Shown here: positions 1-4,797 of the stretch, one piece after another
Numbering within the stretch: position 1 is the first letter of the stretch
Layout: each line of letters opens with the position of its first letter
The notes under the pieces: model-generated
Databases searched by the model: none
What the model saw: only the letters and a program-made list of their open reading frames with translations
What the model was told of the DNA's origin: nothing
Position numbers and translations under genes: made by a program
Assembly: GCA_001462255.1 (NCBI GenBank)
Contig: LIUJ01000019.1
Coordinates: 2,111 to 7,332, forward strand
Length of the DNA: 5,222 bases
Origin: Fibrobacteria bacterium GUT77
GTDB lineage: Bacteria; Fibrobacterota; Chitinivibrionia; Chitinivibrionales; Chitinispirillaceae
Direction of reading: 5' to 3'

Positions 1-569
1 ATGACCTTTTCCGGGGTTCGCTCGGCAACTTTTGCCGCCGCCGTTACCGGCAGTTCGAAAGAGACGCTCTTTTGGATGGGTATACAGGCGGATTTGCACA
101 TCAGCGCTTCCACGACAATCTCGCAGGCGAGCGGGTCGGCGGACGCGGTCATAGCGGCGTTCGTGTCGGCGGTCGGGGTTATCACGCCCTTCAAAAAAAG
201 GTAAGCCTCCGACTCATAAGCCCAAACCCAGTCGCCTATGGGCGGGTTGTAGCGAGTGGGGGGGCTCTTACGCGCCTCAATCCAAACGACGTTCCGCGAC
301 GCGGCGCGGAGGTTGTCGGCCCCACAGTTGACATATAGGTTCAGCGGCTTGCCGATACCGGGCCCCAAGGGGTTGGAATATAGGTGATAGCCGGCTGGGA
401 CGGCGGCCTTTACGCCGATTATGGCGGTGTCGCCGACGGCGTAGGGGTATGAGCGCCCAACGACTGCTTCAAGGCTGATATCATCGTCTTGGCCGCTTGC
501 GGCGAATAGGGTTATCGTCGCTGCGGCGATAAAAGCCGTTACCGTAAGAATAAATCTCTTTGTTGACAT
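1..569 (-). CDS. DsbD/ScsB-like thiol:disulfide interchange protein, N-terminal part (partial, runs off left edge)
   Basis: The frame is open from an ATG at 569 to the window edge: 189 residues and no stop. An AAGGAA Shine-Dalgarno (575-580) lies 5 nt upstream of that ATG. Residues 1-25 form a signal peptide or membrane anchor: MSTKR followed by a hydrophobic FILTVTAFIAAATITLF stretch and AASG. The rest resembles the DsbD N-terminal (disulfide-corrector, DsbD_N) domain. Its best marker is LMCKSACIPI at about 156-165, with Cys158 and Cys162 as the probable redox pair. CxxxC followed by I-P is the ScsB-type version; E. coli DsbD has a wider spacing. In this family the periplasmic domain passes electrons, received through a membrane domain, to periplasmic thiol proteins. 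The membrane and thioredoxin-like domains would lie beyond the left edge, so full-length DsbD, ScsB or a stand-alone corrector cannot be told apart. An extra Cys is at 82 and another at 149. Confidence 0.82.
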   Translation of the reverse strand, partial: MSTKRFILTVTAFIAAATITLFAASGQDDDISLEAVVGRSYPYAVGDTAIIGVKAAVPAGYHLYSNPLGPGIGKPLNLYVNCGADNLRAASRNVVWIEARKSPPTRYNPPIGDWVWAYESEAYLFLKGVITPTADTNAAMTASADPLACEIVVEALMCKSACIPIQKSVSFELPVTAAAKVAERTPEKV

Positions 570-616
570 AATAATTCCTTAAATTAATTAAAAACGTATT
601 AACACATATAACATAC

Positions 617-661
617 CGTAGGGGCGAACGACACGGGCGACCGAGGACGGTCGCCCCTACG
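617..661. repeat. Nested palindromic intergenic repeat (REP/MITE-like)
   Basis: Outer arms CGTAGGGGCGA (617-627) and TCGCCCCTACG (651-661) are perfect 11-bp inverted repeats. A second, overlapping hairpin pairs GGGCGACCG (635-643) with CGGTCGCCC (649-657) around a 5-nt loop. The 3' arm can therefore pair with either of two upstream partners. The element sits between xerC and the dsbD-like gene, both read leftward. GTAGGGGCGA-type palindromes of this style are, from general experience, common as dispersed elements in many bacterial genomes. It could also act as a transcription terminator or mRNA stabiliser for xerC, but no U-run follows directly on the minus strand. Confidence 0.6.
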
Positions 662-681
662 ATATTCAGACGATTTTTCTT

Positions 682-716
682 AATCATACTAATCATTTTA
701 ATCATATTAAAATCAT
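682..716. repeat. Short AT-rich direct repeats (AATCAT, four copies)
   Basis: AATCAT occurs at 682-687, 691-696, 700-705 and 711-716, with periods of 9, 9 and 11 bp, directly after the xerC stop codon. It is probably simple-sequence drift in an AT-rich spacer. A protein-binding site is possible but nothing else supports it. Confidence 0.3.
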
Positions 717-719
717 AGT

Positions 720-1640
720 TCAGACATCTTTCTCCGCTCTCGGGTGCGCCTGTTTATATACTTTTAACAGGTGTTCCCTTGAGATATGCGTATAGACCTG
801 CGTTGTCGATAACGATGAGTGTCCCAGTAACTCTTTAACCGCCCTAATGTCGGCGCCGGCGTCTAACAGGTGCGTGGCGTAGGAGTGGCGCAGGACGTGG
901 GGGCTCTTCTTTTTTTGCTGAGAGACGGCGGATAGGGATGCGTTTACGACGCGTTGTATTTGGCGGGCGGATAGGCGCTCTCCCTTGGCGTTCACGAATA
1001 CGGGGTCTTGTTGACCGGTCGGACCCTTTCTGGCGGACAGATACTCGTCTAAGGCCTCTATAGACTGGGCGGTGACGGGCACTATCCGCTCCTTTCGGCC
1101 CTTGCCCATAACCCGTACCGTCATGCCCCGTCTGTCAATGCTGCCGAATGTTAGATCGTGTAGCTCCGATAGGCGGATTCCGCTACCGTAAAAGAACTCT
1201 ACTATCGCTCGGTTGCGGGCGCTGTCGGCGGCGGCGGACTCCTCCAAAGACTCGGCCTGGGTAGCGGTTAAAAAGACCGGCAGTGGACTGTCTAACTTGG
1301 GGGTGGACAACGCTTTGGCCGGGTTGACGGTAAGGGCGCCGACCTTCACGCAGTAGCGGCACAGCGACTTGATGGCGGCCACCTTTCTGGCGACGGAACG
1401 CGGTTTGAGGCCTTGACGCCCCACATCGTGCAAAAAGAGGCGTAGCGGTTGCTTGGTCAGCGCGGCGGAGACGGTTAGGGGATGGCCTTTATGCAACAAA
1501 AACTCTACGAACTGCGAGAGGTCGCTGCGGTATGCCTCCACGGTGTGTTCGGAGTACCCCTTCTCTTTTTGGGTGTAGTCCAAAAAGCCGCTCAAAAGCC
1601 GGCAAAGTTCGGTATCGGTGTTTCTGCTTATAACGTCCAT
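720..1640 (-). CDS. xerC: Tyrosine recombinase XerC/XerD
   Basis: A complete 306-residue protein, the normal length for XerC/XerD. In this family XerC and XerD act together at the dif site to resolve chromosome dimers before cell division, as cytoplasmic partners of FtsK. An N-terminal SAM-like core-binding domain spans about 12-100 (GYSEHTVEAYRSDL is typical). The catalytic domain spans about 120-300 and carries the whole active-site set: Arg156 in GSGIRLSEL, Lys180 in VMGKGRKER, His248 and Arg251 in HVLRHSYATHL, His274 in LLGHSSLSTT and the nucleophile Tyr283 in QVYTHIS. The HVLRHSYATHLLDAGADIR and LLGHSSLSTTQVYTH blocks are typical of Xer proteins and unlike phage integrases. XerC against XerD is not certain from sequence alone. 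The only early ATG is at 1640. AGGA lies directly against it with no spacer, so initiation may be leaderless or weak. The gene is transcribed divergently from the pilin operon. Confidence 0.9.
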   Translation of the reverse strand: MDVISRNTDTELCRLLSGFLDYTQKEKGYSEHTVEAYRSDLSQFVEFLLHKGHPLTVSAALTKQPLRLFLHDVGRQGLKPRSVARKVAAIKSLCRYCVKVGALTVNPAKALSTPKLDSPLPVFLTATQAESLEESAAADSARNRAIVEFFYGSGIRLSELHDLTFGSIDRRGMTVRVMGKGRKERIVPVTAQSIEALDEYLSARKGPTGQQDPVFVNAKGERLSARQIQRVVNASLSAVSQQKKKSPHVLRHSYATHLLDAGADIRAVKELLGHSSLSTTQVYTHISREHLLKVYKQAHPRAEKDV

Positions 1641-1684
1641 TCCTATAATATAATTACCGCGACACCAAAAAAATTACTTTCCGG

Positions 1685-1713
1685 TTGACCGTCGTCCGTT
1701 TTTAAGGTATAAT
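1685..1713 (+). promoter_or_regulatory. Sigma-70-type promoter for the minor-pilin operon
   Basis: The -35 box TTGACC (1685-1690) and -10 box TATAAT (1708-1713) are separated by exactly 17 bp. Five of six -35 bases and all -10 bases match the consensus. Transcription would start near 1720, giving a leader of about 60 nt before the first pilin gene. It lies in the spacer between divergent xerC and the pilin genes and points towards the pilins. Confidence 0.65.
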
Positions 1714-1725
1714 GTATTAAGGTGG

Positions 1726-1770
1726 GGGCGGGTTCCGCCGCCCAAAGCCGTCAACCCGGGTGATTACCCG
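1726..1770 (+). promoter_or_regulatory. Structured 5' leader of the pilin operon (two hairpins)
   Basis: Two stem-loops fall between the predicted transcription start and the first pilin codon. GGGCGG (1726-1731) can pair with CCGCCC (1738-1743); a shifted pairing of GGCGG (1727-1731) with CCGCC (1735-1739) is also possible. CGGGT (1757-1761) pairs perfectly with ACCCG (1766-1770) around a GATT tetraloop. The second hairpin ends 9 nt before the ATG at 1780, so it could affect ribosome access. No known riboswitch class could be matched. Confidence 0.35.
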
Positions 1771-1779
1771 AAAAACCGG

Positions 1780-2415
1780 ATGCCTTTAATGAAACAGCGC
1801 AGCAATCAAAACCGACACCCGTACCGACGCCTCGTCGGTCAATCCGGTTTCACGCTCATTGAGACCGTTGTGGTAATCGTCATAATGGGCGCCATAGCGG
1901 CGGCGGCCATGGTGAACTGGTCGTCGTTTATGCGGCACCAAGAGTTGCGGGCGGACGCCGTTACCCTACACAAGGAGATTGTGGCGCTTAAGGCGAGGGC
2001 GATTGAGCAGGATACAATCGCTATGATAACGATTCCTAAGAGCAACGCGAATAAGTACACGGTACGGTGGTTCATGGCGGATACCAGTTTGTCGGGCACT
2101 CCGGTTTACAATCCGGCGTCAAAAGAGATCTCGCTGAACGGAAACGTTACGGTCAGTACGGCGGACGCCGATAAAGCCGGTTCGGGGTTGGGCGCGGTCT
2201 CCTCCAACAGCTGGAGAGGCGGTAGCGATAACGATACCATAAAAACGCAACACGGCGGCGGCATTAACGTTAACATAGACGCCTTTTCCGACGGTTGGAT
2301 TGTGGTCAAAAGCGTAAAAGCGAAGGCCCGCTACTGTATACAAAAAGACAATAACGGCATAAGACCGGAACTTTATTACCAAAGCAAGGCAGGCGCCGCA
2401 TGGATAAAAATGTAG
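1780..2415 (+). CDS. Prepilin-type minor pilin, FimT/GspH-like
   Basis: A 211-residue protein with a class III (type IV prepilin) signal. A basic leader ends at Gly23 and is followed by FTLIETVVVIVIMGAIAAAA. Cleavage by prepilin peptidase is expected between Gly23 and Phe24, leaving the mature Glu5 (Glu28 here) that is conserved in pilins. The remainder is a polar globular domain of the size expected for FimT/FimU or GspH, with a lone Cys186 near the end (KARYCIQKDNNG). Such proteins are minor pilins that prime or tip a type IV pilus, or pseudopilins of a type II secretion system. The start is uncertain: the ATG at 1780 has no clear Shine-Dalgarno, whereas the ATG at 1789 (residue 4) has GGA 8 nt upstream. 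Either gives a 20-23 residue leader. This is the first gene of a three-gene overlapping operon, and a pilV-like gene follows as in fimT-pilV-pilW clusters. Confidence 0.8.
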   Translation: MPLMKQRSNQNRHPYRRLVGQSGFTLIETVVVIVIMGAIAAAAMVNWSSFMRHQELRADAVTLHKEIVALKARAIEQDTIAMITIPKSNANKYTVRWFMADTSLSGTPVYNPASKEISLNGNVTVSTADADKAGSGLGAVSSNSWRGGSDNDTIKTQHGGGINVNIDAFSDGWIVVKSVKAKARYCIQKDNNGIRPELYYQSKAGAAWIKM

Positions 2416-2816
2416 AAAAAAAGGCCATAGCCGGCGTCTCGATAGTGGAGATCATGATCAGCCTCGTCCTCGTGGCGCTCGCGTTGATAGCCATCACTAC
2501 GGTGTTTCCTAATATACTGGGGCACCGCAAGGGGATACACGAGGCGGAACAGGCTAAGATTATCGCGGATGAAGCCATTGAATACCTGCAATACTACGAT
2601 TGCGTCGATGTCAATTCCGGCCCCGGCAATAACGATTTTACGGCCAAATACGGATCCTTAGGCGCTCTTATACCCATACCTATGGGCGCGGTTGAGTATA
2701 CGGTGGAGAAGAGAACCGCGAGTTGCGTCGGAGACATTTATACCGTAGACGTGGAAGTAAAGTGGAGAAAAGGCGGAAAAAATCATACCGTTAAAACAAC
2801 GGGGGCATTAAGATGA
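2400..2816 (+). CDS. Prepilin-type minor pilin, PilV-like
   Basis: A 138-residue protein with the leader MDKNVEKKAIAG followed by VSIVEIMISLVLVALALIAI. Cleavage is expected after Gly12, with mature Glu5 at residue 17. The hydrophobic N-terminal helix spans about 13-35. SIVEIMISLVLVALALIA closely resembles PilV/GspI-type pilins. Cys68 and Cys109 are the only two cysteines and may form a disulfide in the mature domain. Its start overlaps the end of the upstream gene by 16 nt, with an AGG 6 nt before the ATG, and its stop overlaps the next start, so translation is probably coupled. It is likely a minor pilin in the tip complex, made with its two neighbours. A T2SS GspI role is possible but less likely given the PilW-like partner. 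Confidence 0.78.
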   Translation: MDKNVEKKAIAGVSIVEIMISLVLVALALIAITTVFPNILGHRKGIHEAEQAKIIADEAIEYLQYYDCVDVNSGPGNNDFTAKYGSLGALIPIPMGAVEYTVEKRTASCVGDIYTVDVEVKWRKGGKNHTVKTTGALR

Positions 2817-3661
2817 CGAACAAAAAAGGCATGACCCTCGTAGAGGTGCTCGTTTACATTGTGCTGGCCGGCTTCCTGCTCGCGCCGGTCATAATGCTCA
2901 TGCAAAACTCGTCGGTAACCATGGCCCGCGACGCGGTCAACAGCGGTATGAAGATGTCGGGGCGGGAGATACTCAATATCATTTACGACGATTTGAAGAA
3001 TACGGGGTACAAGTTGAAACCGGATTTCACCGTTGATTCGGCGGCCTTTTACTTAACGGACAAAGCCGCGTTCCACACGGCCGACTCCACTTGCAAAGCG
3101 CAGGCGTTGGCGGCCAATCCGCCAAAGCCGGACGGATATTGCGACTCCGTTATATTCGACTTCGACGGCTCCTCGTTTAATTACGCCAACAAAATCGGCG
3201 GCGGTAACAACGCAAGTTCCCCAAACAAACCTTACTTTGACTCATTGAGGGTCAAGATGGGTAAACTTAGTTCCACCGGCGCGTGGGTTGGCGTAGACAC
3301 CATTTGGTACCACGTGAGGGGTAACGATCAGAGGCTCACGCGGGATATAAGCGGCATTTCCGGAACAAGGACGGACGTACTGGCTAAAAACGTAAAATCC
3401 CTAAAATTCCGCTACTCCGCCGACTTAGACGAGTGGGTCGACGCCCCCGACGCGGTACAAGAAAAGGCGTCAATACAGTACATCAAGGCAATCGTCGTCC
3501 TGATGGATCCGAAGAAGCTGTCGCCGGTAAACAATCAAGTAATAACCGTCATAGACGACCCCGACTCCACCGTAAGCGTAACTCTGCCGGATACCGGCAA
3601 ATTCCTCTACGAGCGCTTCGAAATCGTAGTCCCCATCCCCAACAACGGTCTATTACCGTAG
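2813..3661 (+). CDS. Prepilin-type minor pilin, PilW-like
   Basis: A 282-residue protein with a short leader MTNKKG followed by MTLVEVLVYIVLAGFLLAPVIML. Cleavage is expected between Gly6 and Met7, with mature Glu5 at residue 11. The large globular domain, the position after a PilV-like gene and the ending YERFEIVVPIPNNGLLP fit PilW, or its T2SS counterpart GspJ. Cys94 and Cys110 are the only cysteines and are a disulfide candidate. The start overlaps the preceding stop as ATGA (2813-2816). In canonical clusters pilX and pilY1 would follow; here the next gene is convergent rsfS, 12 bp away, so the operon ends with three genes. No convincing terminator is visible in the 12-bp gap; a weak CTTTG/CAAAG pairing spans it. 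Confidence 0.76.
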   Translation: MTNKKGMTLVEVLVYIVLAGFLLAPVIMLMQNSSVTMARDAVNSGMKMSGREILNIIYDDLKNTGYKLKPDFTVDSAAFYLTDKAAFHTADSTCKAQALAANPPKPDGYCDSVIFDFDGSSFNYANKIGGGNNASSPNKPYFDSLRVKMGKLSSTGAWVGVDTIWYHVRGNDQRLTRDISGISGTRTDVLAKNVKSLKFRYSADLDEWVDAPDAVQEKASIQYIKAIVVLMDPKKLSPVNNQVITVIDDPDSTVSVTLPDTGKFLYERFEIVVPIPNNGLLP

Positions 3662-3673
3662 TACCGCTTTGGG

Positions 3674-4210
3674 TTATCCCCACAAAGACTCAAGGTCATA
3701 ATACTCCCGAACCTCTTCGAGCATAACGTGCACCACCACGTCGCTATAGTCGATAAGCGCCCATCGCCCGTCCTCCACTCCCTCGTGATGCCACGGCGCC
3801 GTCTTGTACCGCTCCTTTAAATCCCCAATCACCTCGCTCGCCACCGCCGTAGTGTGCGACGTGTTGTCGCCCGAACACACGATAAACCAATCCGCCGTCG
3901 CCGATACCTTACGCAAATCAATCACCGCGATCTTCTCCGCCAACTTATCTTCAAGAACGGAAACTATGGCGTCGACCAATTCCTTACCGGCCAAAACGCT
4001 ATCGCCCTTGTTCTTTTTCGACCGGTCATTGAGCGATTTGCTCGACCGCTCATTGAGCGATTTGCTTGACCGGTCATTGAGCGATTTGCTTGACCGGTCA
4101 TTGAGCGATTTGCTTGACCGATCATTGAGCGATTTACTTGACCGGTCATTGAGCGGAGTCGAAATGCCGGCTCTGACCGCTTTCTTTTTTGGCGCTTTTT
4201 TTGCGGTCAC
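3674..4210 (-). CDS. rsfS: Ribosome silencing factor RsfS with a repeat-bearing N-terminal extension
   Basis: A 178-residue protein; the conserved RsfS/Iojap domain fills only about 75-178. Family marks are ADWFIVCSGDNTSHTTAVA (106-124), HHEGVEDGRWALIDYSDVVV (141-160) and the ending REYYDLESLWG. In this family RsfS binds uL14 on the large ribosomal subunit and blocks subunit joining when nutrients are short. The first 70 residues are unusual: a Lys-rich start (MTAKKAPKKKAVRAG), then ISTPLNDRS, then five 8-residue SKSLNDRS-type units, then KKNKGD. They come from a 24-bp DNA repeat and are probably disordered and basic. The start is GTG at 4210, overlapping the upstream TGA as GTGA, with a GAGGAG Shine-Dalgarno (4219-4224) 8 nt before it, so the extension is likely translated. 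A TTG at residue 73 could give a normal-length product but has only a weak upstream site. Confidence 0.9.
   Translation of the reverse strand: MTAKKAPKKKAVRAGISTPLNDRSSKSLNDRSSKSLNDRSSKSLNDRSSKSLNERSSKSLNDRSKKNKGDSVLAGKELVDAIVSVLEDKLAEKIAVIDLRKVSATADWFIVCSGDNTSHTTAVASEVIGDLKERYKTAPWHHEGVEDGRWALIDYSDVVVHVMLEEVREYYDLESLWG
4020..4170. repeat. 24-bp tandem repeat array inside rsfS, ending in one palindromic unit
   Basis: Five consecutive 24-bp units occupy 4020-4043, 4044-4067, 4068-4091, 4092-4115 and 4116-4139. On the plus strand the consensus is GACCGGTCATTGAGCG followed by ATTTGCTT. Units 3 and 4 are identical; the others differ at one to three bases. A sixth copy from 4140 keeps the first 16 bases, then switches to GAGTCGAAATGCCGG. 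There are no unique spacers. Read on the minus strand the array gives the SKSLNDRS repeat of RsfS. Because each unit is 24 bp, copy number can change without breaking the frame. Confidence 0.95.
4140..4170. repeat. Full-length palindromic element at the array edge
   Basis: CCGGTCATT (4142-4150) faces AATGCCGG (4163-4170), an inverted repeat with a single bulged base, around GAGCGGAGTCGA. This is the only copy in rsfS that carries the GGAGTCGAAATG half also found in the neighbouring LytR_C gene. It is therefore the probable parent unit of the array. On the coding strand it gives AGISTPLNDRS. Confidence 0.7.
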
Positions 4211-4797
4211 TTTATCTTCTCCTCAAAATCCGGCCCCGCGACGACCGTAACGTCGTACATCGAGTCCCCGTTCCTCATCAGTATCAATTTGCCCGTTTTC
4301 ATCAACTTCTCAATGGAATTGGCCATCGCCATATCCGTATTCCGCGAGATAATCATCGTAGACGGATAGTTCAAAGACGAGGCGTTGCCGATGTCCTTGA
4401 CATCAAAACCCTTGGAGCGGAGGAAGTCCGCCACGCGTTTAGCCGCGCCCTCCGCCCCGCAACCGTTGAGCACCTGAACGCTGCCGACGCTGGGGATTGC
4501 CGCCAACTGCTTATTGGCCTGCGTCGGTGTTGTCGCCGAATCGGCATTTCGACTCCGCTCAATGGCCGCATTTCGACTCCGCTCAATGGCCGCATTTTGA
4601 CCCCGCTCAATGTACGGTCGTTGGCTGAGCGGAGTCGAAGCCAAATTTTGCTCAATGACCGCATTTCGACTCTGCTCAATGACCGCGTCAGCGCCCATAG
4701 GCGACGCTACGGGCATAGCGCGTGATCTGGGAACGCCTATTATCATTGCCGCTACAATCACCGACGCGACGGTTACGAATAGTATCATATTGCGCAA
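4207..4797 (-). CDS. Membrane-anchored LytR_C-domain protein with repeat linker
   Basis: A 196-residue protein. An N-terminal membrane helix (about 4-21, MILFVTVASVIVAAMIIGV) anchors it, probably with the rest outside the cytoplasm. A low-complexity linker follows (about 36-95) with AVIEQSRN and AIERSRNA repeats. The C-terminal LytR_C-type domain spans about 105-192 (SVQVLNGCGAEGAAKRVADF, then MIISRNTD and YDVTVVAGPDF). LytR_C domains occur at the end of LCP/LytR cell-wall proteins and as stand-alone anchored proteins; their function is poorly defined, so an envelope role is an inference. The start is TTG at 4797, directly after the panD stop (TAATTG), with GGGGTG (4804-4809) 6 nt upstream. 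An ATG at 4788 is possible but lies too far from that site. The end overlaps rsfS by 4 nt. The linker arises from a repeat insertion described separately. Confidence 0.8.
   Translation of the reverse strand: MRNMILFVTVASVIVAAMIIGVPRSRAMPVASPMGADAVIEQSRNAVIEQNLASTPLSQRPYIERGQNAAIERSRNAAIERSRNADSATTPTQANKQLAAIPSVGSVQVLNGCGAEGAAKRVADFLRSKGFDVKDIGNASSLNYPSTMIISRNTDMAMANSIEKLMKTGKLILMRNGDSMYDVTVVAGPDFEEKIK
4544..4684. repeat. Degenerate 24-bp repeat array inside the LytR_C gene
   Basis: On the plus strand the unit reads GCATTTCGACTCCGCTCAAT followed by GGCC or GACC. Copies lie at 4544-4567, 4568-4591 (identical to the first), 4592-4615 (diverged, ending GTAC) and 4661-4684. A shortened copy at 4643-4660 lacks 6 nt in the middle. 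An inverted copy lies between (4621-4644). The core CGCTCAATG is the reverse complement of the CATTGAGCG core in the rsfS array, so this is the same family in opposite orientation. The coding strand reads AIERSRNA per unit and the frame is kept throughout. Confidence 0.93.
4621..4644. repeat. Inverted palindromic copy within the LytR_C array
   Basis: TTGGCT (4621-4626) and AGCCAA (4639-4644) are perfect 6-bp arms around GAGCGGAGTCGA, the same 12-nt loop sequence as in the rsfS palindrome at 4151-4162. It is flipped relative to the other copies in this gene and gives LASTPLSQR on the coding strand, which echoes the ISTPLNDR of RsfS. The arms differ from those of the rsfS copy while the loop is identical. 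Confidence 0.8.

Noticed and set aside
1..338. Two plus-strand ORFs at the left edge
   Set aside because: Both are antisense to the dsbD-like reading frame, which has a signal peptide and a CxxxC motif.
481..705. Minus-strand ORF of 74 codons in the xerC-dsbD spacer
   Set aside because: It overlaps the dsbD-like gene in another frame, runs through the palindrome and AT repeats, and shows no recognisable domain.
1701..1720. dif site next to xerC
   Set aside because: ATAATGTAT resembles the centre of dif, but the XerD-side arm (TTATGTTAAAT type) is missing and the bases are explained by the -10 box.
1720..1779. Cyclic-di-GMP (GEMM-I) or fluoride riboswitch in the pilin leader
   Set aside because: The AAAGCC and hairpin pattern is only superficially similar. 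The leader is too short and lacks the conserved GEMM-I blocks and the fluoride pseudoknot sequence.
3660..3690. Bidirectional terminator between pilW-like and rsfS
   Set aside because: Only a weak CTTTG/CAAAG stem with bulges is present, and no T-run follows on either strand.
4020..4170. CRISPR-like array
   Set aside because: The 24-bp units are directly contiguous with no unique spacers, and they are translated in frame inside rsfS.
3804..4250. Plus-strand ORF of 148 codons with an LSDLLDRS repeat
   Set aside because: It is antisense to rsfS, has no ribosome site or family resemblance, and is open only because the repeat lacks stops in that frame.
4189..4725. Plus-strand ORF of 178 codons with ISTPLNGR repeats
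   Set aside because: It is antisense to the well-supported LytR_C gene. Its length is explained by the stop-poor repeat.
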